Positions 20,748 to 32,339 of a stretch of DNA of 64,000 nucleotides are shown here, piece after piece. Made by a program: the position numbers and the translations under genes. Position 1 is the stretch's first letter. Every line of letters starts with the position of its first letter. Origin of the DNA: Ichthyophis bannanicus (taxonomy: Eukaryota; Chordata; Amphibia; Gymnophiona; Ichthyophiidae); assembly GCA_033557465.1 (NCBI GenBank), contig CM066033.1:711623637-711687636 (forward strand). The letters are read 5' to 3'. The notes below the pieces were generated by a model, which saw only the letters and a program-made list of their open reading frames with translations, was not told where the DNA came from and made no database searches.

Positions 20748-22174
20748 ATGGAGAAACCAGCTAGTGGTTTCAAGAAATGTTCTAAGTGGCGGTACCATAT
20801 CAGTCACTGACACCCATGACTGGTGTCTCAAGTGTTTAGGTCCTGACCATTCTCCATCGGAGTGTCTCTCCTGCAGAAAGATGACTAAGAGGGGCCTGCA
20901 GAATTGAGCTGCAAAACTCGGTACCCTTTTTTCTGCAGATAAGATGTCAGTTGCATCGATGTCTTCCAGGGCTTCATCTTCCTCCCATGGATCTCAGGTA
21001 ACTAAACCTAAGTCTTCTAAGACTGGCCGGTCCTCAAAGGGTAGATCTGCTTCCAGGTATCGAGATGCCACTGGCATTGCCCTCAAGGAAAGTTCACCGG
21101 CAATACAGCCCCGGCGGGAGGCTTTGGTCTCCAAAGCATCAGTGGGGCTCCAGAATATTCCAGAGGCTTCCACCTCTGCAGAACTACTGGTGCCATGTTC
21201 TGGGGTCGTAGCCGCTTCCACCAGTACCGACACCCAGGCATCAGCAGGAGCGATGGATCAGAGAATCCTCGCTATTGAATGCAGTCTGGCGGCACTCTTA
21301 GCAGCTTCGGTACCGCTAAGACCGCTACAGATGGTTACACAGGTATCGATACCGACATAGGTACCGGCACCAAGCACACCTGCCTTGGCCGGTATGCTTC
21401 CCCCCCATGCCGAGCCTTGAGTCTATCTCAGGTATCGAAGGGCCGGTACTGAGACACCCCGACACAGACTTCGAGTGGTACCGATACCGGTACTGTGCAT
21501 TGCAGGAACACCCGGCGCAGAGTTACTTTGAATCCTCCAATTCCGATGACTCTAATGACTCTGCCAGTACCAGAGAAATCCTTTCGGAGGATCCATCTCC
21601 TCCTCCTCCATTAGACATGTCCTTCCAGGATTTCATACGTGATTTAGCTCGAGGTCTTTCAATCACGGTGACTCCGGAAAAGGAACCCAGAGCAGAAGAA
21701 TTAGAAATTCTTCATACCCTAAGGCTCCTAAGGAGGCAGTTTCCCTTCCCATTCACAGAATCTTGCATGATCTTATGCTAAGAATGTGGGAAGCTCCTTT
21801 ACCGGTGTATCCACACTCTCGACTACTCGATACCATGTACCGAGTTCCAAGCTGTCCTGGTTTTCAAAAGACTCAGTACCACACCATTCAATGGTAGTGG
21901 AATCGGCGATGCATAGGATTAAGAGTATTAAAAAAAATTCTTCCAATCCTCCAGTCCGTGAATCGAGGATACTCGATGCCTTTGGGCGTCAATTCTTCCA
22001 GTCCTCCATGTTGTCAGCCAGGATCAGCTCCTACATTCTCTATATGGGAATGTTGCTCAAGGAGGTTGCAAGAGACTTGGAGTTTATGAGCCCTCTTCTC
22101 CCTGAGGAAAAAAGGGGGGGGGGGAATTCCTTACTCTGGTCAAACATGCCCAGGATGTCTCTAAGTTTATTCAA
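20748..22174 (+). pseudogene. Element C/D gag, N-terminal part
   Basis: ATG at 20748 opens MEKPASGFKKC, then a frameshift near 20785 moves to the frame with DTHDWCLKCLGPDHSPSECLSC, so one zinc-motif cysteine pair is damaged. A stop lies at 20905-20907. The serine-rich part (20944-21360) and the middle (21407-21781, with MSFQDFIRDLARGL) are open in pieces. The conserved half reads HHSMVVESAMHRIKSIKK and LDAFGRQFFQSSMLSARISSYILYMGMLLKEV. The protein stops inside the segment corresponding to AQDVSKFVN in element A, where CR1 sequence begins. A G9 run at about 22117 adds a frameshift. Confidence 0.75.
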
Positions 22175-23285
22175 ATCAGAATATAGCTTAGCACAAAAGG
22201 CAAAACAGGGTCAGTACTCTTTGAGCAACAAATAAGGTCTTCTAGAGACCTTTACAAAGAGGTCTTCTACCTAGGGGGCAAGAGACCTGTGAAACGTTTT
22301 CAATAGGTGTTAACACCAGGTGGCAGGTCAAAAGGCCATTTTGAAAGACGACTCCTATCCAAGCAAGGACTGTTAATCACCCAGGAAGTTGGTCACAGCT
22401 TACCTCAGCAGCACAGGCATAAATAGCTCAACCAGAGCTCTGTGATCCTCAGTCTTGAAGGACTTGAAAAGGGGACTGTTACTTCTGGAGAGAGATCTGC
22501 AATTGTGAGTATATACTTATGGGAATTTTCTGAAAGGAATTCTTTCTATTAAGGCTAATTAATCTGTGAACCACTATTTTTTGTTAAATCAGTCAGGGCC
22601 TAGTAGCAGCAGTTTAAGTTTAAATTTAAAACACAGAAGAGAGCTTTCTGGTTAAATTTGGAACCCAGCAGAGAGCTTGTAGTTTAGATATCATAATAAG
22701 TTAGAGCCTAGCAGCAGCAAAGAGCTATAATTTAAATCAAATCAGAATATAGCTTACCTCAGCAGTACAGGATAGGGTACTGTGTAGCAACCCTTTTTTA
22801 ATAAGTGTTATTTCCCTCCCTCCCTCCCCAACACCCACCCACCCCTGGGATAATCGTAGCTTTATAGGTACTTACACATCTTAAAGGACAGGAGGTGCTC
22901 TCAGGTGAAGCTCGTTACCCAAATCAGTCATACACTAAGGACCTGAGATTAATTAAGCTTCAGGGGAACAAGGTATATTAAACGTATTAGGTACAGTTTT
23001 ATTAGTATAAATATCCATAGCAACCCTTAGTAAGTAATGAACTTAAAGATCTAAACACAAGCTTAAAACTAAGATGCAGACAGCAGTCCAGCAGCAGATG
23101 GGGGCTTTCCAGTCTTTTGAATTGAGTGTCACATGTATGATTTTCTCCCAGTTGTTGAGCGGTCTTACGTGTGTGCACTAGAGTAGCAGACTTGGTAAAC
23201 ATAAGAAAGACAGAGGTACATAGACGAGACCTACAGGGATATAGTCCTGAAGTCCCACCTCCAGTCTGGCAGCATCCCTGTTGCC
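22175..23285 (+). other. CR1 number 3, 5' region with short repeats
   Basis: There is no coding frame before ORF1. The segment holds imperfect repeats. AAATCAGAATATAGCTTA occurs at 22173-22190 and 22738-22755. A GCTTACCTCAGCAG(C/T)ACAGG box occurs at about 22398 and 22751. CCTAGTAGCAGCAG-like units with AGAGAGCTT occur between 22595 and 22735. It probably acts as the 5' untranslated promoter region of this CR1, by position only. Confidence 0.5.
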
Positions 23286-23942
23286 ATGGAGGAGAGAGGT
23301 CACGTGACAGGAGAGCATCACCCTGGTGGGGCAGGAAGTGATCCTGTAACTAGGACCTGTCCTCCAGGTGATGTAAAACCCTCTCGCACTGAGGAAGTTT
23401 CTCCAGGGCCATGTGTCCATGAGGGAAGGGTTAGGACAGCCGTTATAGTTGGTGATTCGATCATTAGGCATGTAGATAGCTGGGTGGCTGGTGGACGTGA
23501 GGATCGCCTGGTAACATGCCTGCCTGGTGCGAAGGTAGCGGACCTCACGTGCCACCTAGATAAGGTCTTAGATAGTGCCGGGGAGAAGTCTGCTGTCTTG
23601 GTACATGTCAGTACCATTGACATAGGAAAATGTGGTAGGGAGGTTCTGGAGGCAAAATTTAGGCTTTTAGGTAGGAAGTTGAAATCCAGAACTTCCAGAG
23701 TAGCGTTCTCCGAAATGCTTCCCGTTCCACGCGCAGGACCTAAAAGGCAGGCAGAGCTCCGGAGTCTCAATGCGTGGATGAGACAATGGTGCAGAGATGA
23801 GGGTTTTGGATTTGTTAGGAACTGGGAAACATTCTGGGGAAAGGAGGGGCTCTTCCGAAGGGATGGGCTTCACCTTAACCGGGGTGGAACCAGGCTGCTG
23901 GCATTAACCTTTAAAAAGGAGATAGAGCAGCTTTTAAATTAG
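23286..23942 (+). CDS. CR1 ORF1 protein with SGNH esterase-like domain
   Basis: An open frame of 218 codons. The SGNH-hydrolase signatures are in order: block I AVIVGDSIIRHVD (about residue 53, with the catalytic Ser), a block III equivalent reading HVSTIDIGK where HVGTNDIGK is usual, and block V RRDGLHLNRGG (about residue 193, Asp-His pair). CR1-clade ORF1 proteins of this type bind RNA and carry an esterase fold. The replaced Gly and Asn of block III probably impair catalysis. The frame starts at ATG 23286; upstream codons may extend it. It is followed after about 170 bases by ORF2. Confidence 0.8.
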   Translation: MEERGHVTGEHHPGGAGSDPVTRTCPPGDVKPSRTEEVSPGPCVHEGRVRTAVIVGDSIIRHVDSWVAGGREDRLVTCLPGAKVADLTCHLDKVLDSAGEKSAVLVHVSTIDIGKCGREVLEAKFRLLGRKLKSRTSRVAFSEMLPVPRAGPKRQAELRSLNAWMRQWCRDEGFGFVRNWETFWGKEGLFRRDGLHLNRGGTRLLALTFKKEIEQLLN

Positions 23943-24109
23943 ATAATAGGGGAAAGCTGACAGTCGCTCAAGAGCGGATGGTTCGGAAGAATGTATCCTT
24001 GAAGGATGCTACCAAAAGCAGAGAGGTTCCAAAAAAGAGTAGAGTAGCCCAAATGCCCTCGAGTATGGAGCAGACAGAGCTTAAAGATCCCAAATTACCC
24101 ATGTCTACC

Positions 24110-24720
24110 AATAGCCAAATTAATATGAATAAAATACAGTCTCGAAAATGCTTGTATGCAAATGCTAGAAGTCTAAAAAATAAGATGGGAGAGTTAGAAT
24201 ATATAGCACTAAATGAGAGGTTAGATATCATTGGAATATCAGAGACATGGTGGAAGGAGGACAACCAGTGGGACACTGATACCTGGGTACAAACTATATC
24301 GTAATGATAGAGTTGATCAAATTGGTGGAGGGGTTGCGCTCTATGTTAGAGAGGGCATTGAGTCAGAAAGGATTAAAGTTTTGCAGGAAACAAAATTTGC
24401 TGTAGAATCTCTATGGATTGAAATTACATGTAAAATGGGGAAGGCGATGGCAGTGGGGGTGTACTACCGACTGCCTGGCCAGAATGAACAAATGGATGAT
24501 GAAATGCTCAAAGAAATCAAGGAAGCTAACAAACGTTACAGCGCAGTAATAATAATGGATGATTTCAATTACCCCTGTATTGACTGGGTCAGTGTCACGG
24601 CAGGACATGCTAGGGAGATAAAGTTCCTAGATGAAATAAATGACTGCTTCTTGAAGCAGCTGGTTCATGAACTGACCAGAGGGGAACCATATTAACCTAG
24701 TCCTTAGTGGAACACCAGAT
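24110..24720 (+). pseudogene. CR1 number 3 ORF2, endonuclease domain
   Basis: Frames 23978-24304 and 24231-24695 together give CLYANARSLKNKMGELEYIA, DIIGISETWW, then GGGVALYVREGIESERIKV and AVGVYYRLPGQNEQ, ending at a FNYPCIDW site. This is the APE-like endonuclease that nicks target DNA. A frameshift near 24290 breaks it, and the usual GDFN metal-site motif is DDFN here. Confidence 0.8.
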
Positions 24721-24723
24721 CTA

Positions 24724-26530
24724 GTGCAAGAGATAAGGGTGTTGGGACCACTTGGCAATAGTGATCATAGCATGATCGCCTTTGATTTAATTAGTGGAGG
24801 AGGGATGGTAAGGAAATCCATAGTACTATCTTTCAACTTTCGAAAGGCAGATTATGATAAAATGAGGAAAATAGTTAAGAAAAAACTAAAAGGAGCAGTT
24901 GCAAAGGTTAAAGACTTACATCAAGCTTGGGTGGTGTTGAAAAATACTATCTTGGAAGCCCAGACCAGCTGTATTCCATGCTTTAAGAAAAGTGGAAGGA
25001 AGTCCAAAAAACTGCCAGCATGGTTTCAAGGTGAGGTCAGAGGGGCTGCTGTTGCCAAAAAAGCATCTTTCAGGAAATGGAAAAAAGAGCCAAACGACGA
25101 AACCTGGAAACAGCACAAGCACTGGCAAGTCAAATGCAAGGCTTTGATAAGGCAGGCAAAGGGAGAATTTGAGAAGAAGCTTGCTGCAGAAGGAAAAACG
25201 CGAAATAAAGACTTTTTCAAGTACATTCGTATCAAACAACCTGTGAGAGAGTCAGTTGGTCCATTAAATGATAGAGGGGTTAAAGGGGCACTAAGAGGCG
25301 ACAAGGCAATAGCGGAGAGACTGAATGAGTACTTTGCTTCAGTCTTTACTGAGGAAGATGTAGGGATGTTACCCATGACTAAAGTGGTATTCAAAGGTGC
25401 GGAATAATTGAAGGAAATATCGATACATCGGGAAGATGTATTATAACTATTAGATAAACTGAAGAGTAGCAAATCACCTGGGCCGGATGGTATACATACA
25501 AGGGTGTTGAAAGAACTGAAATATGAGATTGCAGACCTGCTATTAGTAATCTGTGAACTATCATTAAAAACATTTCTAATACCTGAAGATTGGAGGATCA
25601 CCAATGTAACACCAATTTTTAAAAAGGGTTCCAGGGGTGATCCGGGAAACTACAGACCGGTGAGCCTGACGTCAGTACTGGGAAAAACCATTGTAAAGAA
25701 TAAAAGTAGTCATGGCCTAATGGGAGACAGCCAACATGGCTTTAGACAAGGAAGATCTTGTCTTACTAATCTGTTATGTTTTTTTGAAGGTGTGAATAAA
25801 CAGGTGGACAATGGGTGAGTCAGTTGATATAGTGCATCTGGACTTTCAGAAAGCCTTTGACAAGGTCCCTTATCAGAGGCTTTTGGCAAAACTAAAGAGT
25901 CATGGGATAGGAGGCAGTGTACTATTGTGGATCAGGAACTGGTTAAAAGATAGAAAGCAGAGAGGGTAGGGCTAAATGGCAATTTTCCCAATGGAGAAAG
26001 GTGAAGAGTGGTGTACCCAGGGATCTGTGCTGGGTCCGCTGCTTTTTGACACATTCATAAATGACCTGGAAAGTGGAATAACGAGTGAGGTTATCAAATT
26101 TGCAGATGACACAAAACTATTTAAAGTTGTTAAAACCCAAGAGGATTGTGGAAAATTGCAAGAGGATCTTGGAAAATTGCAAGAGGATCTTGAAAAATTG
26201 GAAGACTGGGCATCAAAATGGCAGATGAAATTTAATGTGGACAAGTGCAAAGTTATGCACCTAGGGAAGAACAACCCAAACTATGGTTACACAATGCAAG
26301 GTTCCGCATTAGGAACCACCACCCAGGAAAAGGATTTAGGCGTCATTGTGGATAACATGTTAAAACCCTCAGCCCAGTGTGCAGCGGCAGTCAAGAGAGC
26401 AAATAGAATGCAAGGTATCATAAGGAAAGGAATGGAAAATAAAACAAAAGATATTATAATGCCTCTGTATCGTTCCATGGTGAGACCGCACCTTGAATAT
26501 TGTGTGCAATTCTGATCGCCGTATCTTAAA
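24724..26530 (+). pseudogene. CR1 number 3 ORF2, linker and reverse transcriptase
   Basis: 24724-25407 is the basic linker after the endonuclease (RVLGPLGNSDHSMI...FRKADYDKMRKIV). RT motifs follow in broken frames: KSPGPDGIHTRVLKEL (with a changed residue), IFKKGSRGDPGNYRPVSLTSVLGK, QHGFRQGRSCLTNLL, DFQKAFDKVPYQRLL near 25840. Then come TQGSVLGPLLF, the catalytic FADDTKLFKV near 26099, LGVIVDNMLKPS and [12 protein letters not shown] at about 26480-26515. Stops at 25405, about 25817, 25966 and 26513 and several frameshifts inactivate it. Confidence 0.85.
26141..26206 (+). repeat. In-frame 21-bp repeats inside CR1 RT
   Basis: Three tandem 21-base units (GAGGATTGTGGAAAATTGCAA and variants) encode ED-x-x-KLQ repeats directly after the FADD box. 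Other copies here have a single QEDLxKLEEWS-type unit. The length is a multiple of three, so the frame is kept. Confidence 0.85.
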
Positions 26531-27101
26531 AAGGATATAGCGTTATTAGAAAAGGTTCAGAGAAGAGCCACAAAAATGGTAAAGGGGATGGAAGGATACT
26601 CCTATGAAGAAAGGCTAAAAAGGTTAGGGCTCTTTAACCTGGAAAAGAGACGGCTGAGGGGAGATATGATAGAAGTCTTTAAATTAATGAACGGAGTGGA
26701 ACGGGTAAACGTAGATTGATTGTTTACGTTATCAGAATATAGAAAGACTAGGGGACATGCAGTGAAGCTACAGGGTAAACTAAGACTAACAAAAGAAAAT
26801 ATTTTTTCACTCAACGTTTAATCAAACTCTGGAATTTGTTACCGGAGGATGTGGTAAATGCTGTTAAGTGTTGCTGGGTTTAAAAAAGGTTTGGACAAGT
26901 TCCTGGAGGAAAGGTCCATAAACCATTATTAAGAAGGGACCCAGGATATCGATGCTTGACCCATTATAAGCATTGTGGAACCTGTGTCTTTTGGGGAAAC
27001 TGCTAGGTACGTATGACCTAGATTGGCCACTGTTGGAAACAGTATACTGGGCTTGATGGACCTTGGTCTGACCCAGTATGGCATATCTTATGTTCTTATG
27101 A

Positions 27102-27514
27102 ACCGTGCAGCCTTTGATTGCTTTGAATGCATTAGCAGAACCTCTGCTATTTGCATTGGTGCACGTCATATTACCTGGCTTCAGGCATCAGACTTAGAAC
27201 AATGGGTGCAAGATAAACTGGAAAACATTCCTTGCACGGGAGAAAATCTCTTTGGCAAGGATTGGCAAGACAAGGCCAATCAGATTGAATCTGAAAATAC
27301 TACCTTGGACAGACTATCAAAGTCTACAGCCAACCCAGTAAAGAAAAAGTCATTCAAGAACCCTTTTTCAACAAGAAAAAAAGATTTTACCCATCAGGGC
27401 CACTGTCCAGTTCATGCTCCCCAAAAGGGGCAGCAACAAACCAGACGGCAGAGGAAGCCACAAGTTCCAAAAGCTCAACCGGCTCAGCAAACTCAGCCTC
27501 CTCAGGGGCTTTGA
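27102..27514 (+). pseudogene. Element C/D gag, C-terminal part
   Basis: Begins RAAFDCFECISRTSA exactly where gag stopped at 22174, then ITWLQASDLEQWVQDKLENI, GENLFGKDWQDKA and a basic Lys-rich stretch, ending in a Gln/Pro-rich tail (PQGL stop at 27512-27514). This part is free of lesions. Confidence 0.8.
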
Positions 27515-29150
27515 CTCCTTCCTAGAGAACTTAGTCTTTCTGCCCTTGAAAGGTCCAGAACCTCTTACCATCCCAGGCAGGTTATGCCATTTTGCCAGAA
27601 GATGGCAACAAATAACATCAGAAAACCAGACTCTGTCCATTGTATGAGAGGGGTACAGACTTCATTTTCACAGTATGCTCCCTCCTACAATCATAAATCA
27701 GTTCAATTCTCAGGTCCCTGTCACTAATCTCTTGGATCAGGAGGTCGCATCACTTCTTGCTCGGAGCAATTGAAGAAGTATCCGTATCCCAACAGGGTAC
27801 GGAATTCTATTCCCCCTATTTTCTCATACTAAAGAAAACAGGGGTACACAGGCCTATACTGGACCTCAGAGAATTAAACAGGTATCTGTTCCGGGAAAAA
27901 TTCAAGATGATCTCCCTCAAACCACTCCTGCCATACCTTCTGTGTCAAGACTGGCTATGTTCTCTAAATCTAAAGGATGGATATGCACATATTCTCATCC
28001 ATGCAGAATACAGGGTTCTTCCTTTTGGTCTGGCTTCTGCCCCAAGAGTCTTCACAAAATGCATGGCAGTAGTAGCAGCATTCCTTAGAACTCTAGGAAT
28101 ATTCGTCTTCCCCTACTTAGACGAGTTGCTCATCTGAGCATCAACAGCTCCAGAAGCCAGCTTTGCTCTTTCTCGCACTATGCGAATCCTTCGCTGCTGG
28201 CGACTGGTTATAAACCTCCCAAAAGCTCATCTCACCCCTTCTCAATCTCTAGAATTCATAGGGGCTCGTCTAGACACAAGACAGTCAAGGGCTTTCCTGC
28301 CACAGCCACATTGTCTTCGTGTAGTACAGCTGGCCTCCCAAGCAGCTGTGAAAGCTTTCCTAACTGCTCGGGAGATGCTTCAGCTTCTGGGGCATATGGC
28401 ATCCACTGTCCATGTGGTTCCCTATGCTCGCCTTCATATGCGAGCAGCCCAGTGGACCCTATCCTCTCAGTGGACACAGGCCTTGGGTCAGGTAACGGAG
28501 AAAATCAGAAACTCCACACATCTCATTTCGTCCCTGCAATGGTGGCAGTCACTGGAAAACCTTCTCGTAGGCTCTCCTTTCCAGCAGCTTCTTTGCCAAG
28601 CCACGCTAACAACAGATGCGTCCAAGTTGGGTTGGGGGGCTCACTTGCATGATCTTTCAACTCAGGATTTCTGGACCTCACAGGAGGCTTATCTTCACAT
28701 AAACCTCCTAGAACTCAGAGCCATTTTCCATGCTATTCGAATATTTCAGGCCCATCTCAGCTACAAGACAGTTCTGGTCCAGACCGAAAATCAAGTAGCC
28801 ATGTTCTATGTGAACAAACAGGGCGGAACGGGCTCTGTCGTTATGCAACGAAGCTTTGCGACTGTGGGCCCTCGCCAGAGAGCTTCAAATCCACCTTCTA
28901 GTGCTATATCTTCTGGGCATTCAAAATCTTTGGACAGACAAACTCAGTCAAATACTGCTGCCACACGAGTGGTCTGTTCAGTCAGACCAGCTTGCTCAAG
29001 TGTTTCAAATCTGGGGAACGCCAGATATAGACCTCTTTGCAAGTCCTCAGATTGCCAATCTTCCCAAAACTTTGTTCAAGCTTCAGAGAGACAGAGATCG
29101 TATTTTACTCATAGCTCCACGTTGGCCACGATAAACGTGGTATCCTCTAC
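27490..29150 (+). pseudogene. Element C/D reverse transcriptase and RNase H
   Basis: RT frames start in the 3' end of gag (LSLLRGFDSFLENLVFLPLKG). Motifs are LDLRELNRYLF, SLNLKDGYAHILIH, LPFGLASAPRVFTKCM and FPYLDELLI at about 28110-28134, followed by a stop at 28135-28137; the second catalytic Asp of LDDWLI is Glu here (LDELLI). RNase H follows with TTDASKLGWGAHL, LLELRAIFHAI and QTENQVAMFYVNKQGG, where the usual DN is EN. Frameshifts break it near 27760 and 28850, and a block equivalent to about 150 bases of element A is missing near 29060. The enzyme is dead. Confidence 0.8.
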
Positions 29151-29152
29151 TT

Positions 29153-29992
29153 TTGCGTCTCTCTCGAGCCATAACTCTGGAGTGGGGATGTGCTCCAGAT
29201 CTTCTTTCCGAAGAGAATGGGACCCTATCACACCCGCATCCCTCAGTCCCTGCACCTCAGGGCCTGGCTGCTGAAAGCCTAGGATTCCCGGATATCAACC
29301 TTTCTCAACAGGTAAAGGATATCCTTGTGGCTTCCATAAGCCTTCCAAAAGGCAATTCTACACCTTTTAAGTGGAAGAGGTTCTCTGTATGGTGTTCTCA
29401 AAGGGGACTTAACCCCCATTCAGTGCCCGTGGAATCGCTTCTGGGGTATGTCCTCCATTTATCAGATTCTGGTCTTAAAACCAATTCAGTAAGGGTCCAT
29501 CTTAGTGCCATTGCTGCTTTTCGCAAACCTCTGGATGGACAACCTATTTCCTCTCATCCACAAAACCTCCCATTAAGCCACCGTTGGTGGCATTGGATCT
29601 GAATCTTGTTCTCGGGCAGCTCATGAAACTGCCCTTTGAGCCTTTAGCCACTACAGCTCTAAAGTTTCTTTCATGGAAGGTAATCTTCCTAGTTGCCCTC
29701 ATTTTCTGCAAGATGCATCAGGGAGTTACAGGCCTTAGTGGCAGATCCTCCTTATACAAGATTTCACCATAAGGTAGTTATGACTCATCCTCACTTTATG
29801 CCAAAGGTGGTTTCGCCTTTTCATTTGAACCAAGCGGTTTACCTTCCTGTATTCTTCCCTAGGCCTCATGCCTCTAATGCAGAAAGGAACCTTCATACTT
29901 TAGATTGTAAAAGAGCCTTGGCTTTTTACCTTCAAAGAACTAAGCAACATAGAAAATCTTCTCAGCTTTTTGTTGCTTTTGATTCTCCAGGA
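29153..29992 (+). pseudogene. Element C/D tyrosine recombinase, N-terminal part
   Basis: Contains GLAAESLGFPDINLSQQVKDIL, FKWKRFSVWCSQRGLNPHSV, TNSVRVHLSAIAAFRKPL and YTRFHHK..THPHFMPKVVSPFHLNQAVYLPVFFPRPHA. The SARRISEL box is disrupted to FCKMHQGV/ARCIRELQ by a frameshift near 29705, and a short deletion lies near 29565. It stops after FVAFDS at 29992, where element E begins, and continues at 35789. Confidence 0.8.
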
Positions 29993-30143
29993 CCAAGCAG
30001 GAAGTCGGTCCTCACATATGGGTGACGTCGGCGCTGACGGAGCCCCCGTGCGGAGCATTTCCCCAGTTTTCAAAGAAAGCCTTTGGGAATTGCAGCGCTC
30101 ATGCGCAGTCCCCTTCCCGCCCAAGGGTGCCATCTTGCTCAGT
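29993..30143 (+). repeat. Left inverted terminal repeat of element E
   Basis: Near-perfect inverted match to 35600-35760, for example GACGTCGGCGCTGACGGAGC and GGGTGCCATCTTGCTCAGTC. The inner end carries GCCATCTTG, the reverse of a YY1-type AAGATGGC site. Confidence 0.9.
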
Positions 30144-30401
30144 CTTCTTTTTTCCGCGGAGCCCGACGGACGTAGTTCGTTTTTCGCCGCGGAAAAAGTT
30201 GATTACCCTGTTTTTTGTCTTCCTCCTTCGGTTCGATGCCGAATCCTTTTCCCGCCTGGGCCCGATACGCCGGTATTGAGCCCACTCTCTTTTTTATATT
30301 TTTTTTCTCGTTTTTTGTCCTTAGTGACTAGCGTTCGCGCCATTTTTCTTTTTTCACTGGCAGCCCTGTCTGTCGACCTCGCAGGGGCCCTTTTTCCCCT
30401 G

Positions 30402-32338
30402 ATGGCTGCCAGCGGGTTTAAAAAGTGTGATCGGTGTAAGAAACTTATGTCTCTCACCGACACACATGACTGCTGCCTCCGTTGACTTGGACCCGATCAT
30501 GACCCGATGATCTGTGGTCCGTGTGGAAAAATATCCTCGAAGGCGTTGAGGAGTCGGCAGCACCAAAAGGACAGAATCTTCTCTGACTCCGCATCCGGAT
30601 GGGCCCGGACCTCGTCAGAGGCCTCGACGTCTCGGGACTCCGGCCCCGAGCAGCGTCGGGGTTCCTCTGAGCGGGGGTCTCCTTCGCGGGAGCAGCGCAG
30701 GAAGAAAAAACCCGCGAGGGCGTCGTCGGCGGACACACCTGGCTCCTCGAGGGCCAGGTTGTATAGCCCGGACCGCCGTCCCGGGTCTTCGGAGTCTGAG
30801 AGGCCTCCCAAACAACCTCGTCTCGAGATGGAGTCTCCTGGGCATGTGAGTACTGTAGTCCTCGTGGACTCTCCTCCAGGGGAGCCGACGTTGGGCCCGA
30901 GTCGGGGGCTGCTGAGTCTCCTGAGCTTGGACTCAGGTTGACGGCCTTGGAGAGCAGCTTGGCTGCCTTCATGGAGCAGCAGCGGGCACTGATCGCCGGT
31001 CTCAACGGTGCATCTGCCCCGACCACCGGGACATCGACGTCCAAGTCGACCCCAGAGGCCAATCCGATCCTAGAATCCATGCGAGCTCGGGTTGATCATC
31101 GGCCACGGTCTCCCTCGGCCTCCCGTTCGGGGCCGAGGTTGTCGACGCCGGTTCCCTCTGCGTCGGGGCAGAGGGCATCGGTGCCTGCCCGACTGGAACC
31201 GCTCGATTCCTCCTCCGAGGAGTCGGGCTGGGAGACTGAGGATGAGGAGTCACCCGACACCTTTCGGACTCACCCGACACCTTTCGGACTCAGTGTGTCC
31301 CATCGGACTCACCGGAGTCCGAACCTCGGAGACGATCCCCACCGGAGGATACCCGGTTCTCAGATTTCGTGCGTGATATGGTCAAGACCTTGGCATTCCC
31401 CGCAGATCCCGAGGAGGAGCCTCGAGCCGAGGAGCTCGAGGCCCTCCAGTATGACTCTCCCCCGAAGGAGGCCTTTACTGTACCGGTTCCTCCGATGCTG
31501 GAACGGCTGCTCTTCCGCATGTGGGAGACCCTGGCCTCGACGCCGGTGTTAAGCAAGCGGGTCGATTCCATCTATCGAGTCCGCAAAAGCCCCTGGTTCC
31601 AAAAGGCACAATTACCGCACCACTCCATGGTTGTGGAATCGGTCATGCATCGACTGAAAAGTCAGAAGATGCACTCCTTGGTGCCTCCCGGCCGGGAGGC
31701 CCAGAACCTGGATGCCCTCGGTATGAAGTGCTTCCAGGGCTCTATGCTTGCTTGCCGTGTCCAGACATACCAGCTCTACATGGGCATGTACCTGCGAGAC
31801 CTGGCAAAGGAGATTGCCAGGTTCTCTGCTGGTCTCTCCGAGGAACCTTTGCAGAAGTTCCAGGCCTTGTCCACTGGTATTAGAGAGTGCTCGAAGTTTA
31901 TCTCTCGAGCAGCCTACGATGGCTTCAAGGCTTCGGCCCGAGTAGCCAGGGCCGGCATCGGTGCCCGCCGACAGGCTTGGCTACAGTCATCGGACCTCGA
32001 GCCATGGGTACAGGACAAGTTGGTCGATGTCCCCTGCCGAGGTGAGAACCTTTTTGGCAAACCCATGGCTGAAAAGTCTGCTGAACTCGAGACCGAGACT
32101 CTGACCAGGACTAGGCTGTCCAGAAAAACCTCTGCTCCTTCACAGAAGAAGAAGGGCTCGGGGAAAAAAGACCTTTTACCCAAGGAAGACATCTGCCTAT
32201 AAACAATACCCTTATTATCAGGCCTCTGCAGCTCCCCAACAGGGTCAGCAGGCCAAGGGGCAGGGTCATGGGCCCCGTAGGCAGAAGGCCCCCAAGCCAC
32301 CAACACTGGCTCCTGCACAGCAGGGCGGGGTTTTTTGA
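30402..32338 (+). pseudogene. Element E gag-like ORF (one stop, three frameshifts)
   Basis: ATG 30402 opens MAASGFKKCDRC. The zinc motif is present but cut by TGA at 30483-30485, in the place of a zinc-binding Cys. The frame then stays open to 30941 (Ser/Arg-rich), shifts at about 30937 into the 30938 frame, and shifts again because of a 20-base tandem duplication at 31253-31292. 31369-32202 encodes the conserved half (LPHHSMVVESVMHRLKS, LDALGMKCFQGSML, SSDLEPWVQDKL, GENLFGK). A last frameshift near 32180 leads to the Gln/Pro-rich tail ending at about 32338. Confidence 0.75.
31253..31292 (+). repeat. 20-bp tandem duplication causing a frameshift in element E gag
   Basis: The unit CACCCGACACCTTTCGGACT occurs twice in a row. 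Twenty is not a multiple of three. Counting only one unit keeps the Ser/Pro-rich stretch in phase with the downstream FSDFVRDMV gag motif, so this duplication alone accounts for the frame change here. Confidence 0.9.
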
Positions 32339-32339
32339 C

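Larger units (their letters stand above)
22175..27101 (+). mobile_element. CR1 LINE number 3, nearly full length, inside element C/D
   Basis: A plus-strand CR1 with 5' region, ORF1, ORF2 and 3' end. The 3' end reads GGGCTTGATGGACCTTGGTCTGACCCAGTATGGC, then TTATGTTCTTATGA, a characteristic CR1 terminus. On both sides the gag of element C/D breaks and resumes in order, with no more than a couple of shared bases, consistent with CR1 insertion without clear target duplication. At 4.9 kb it is close to full CR1 length, so the 5' region is probably complete. Confidence 0.85.

Noticed and set aside
23318..23770. 150-codon minus-strand frame
   Set aside because: It is the shadow of the CR1 ORF1, which has the SGNH motifs on the plus strand.
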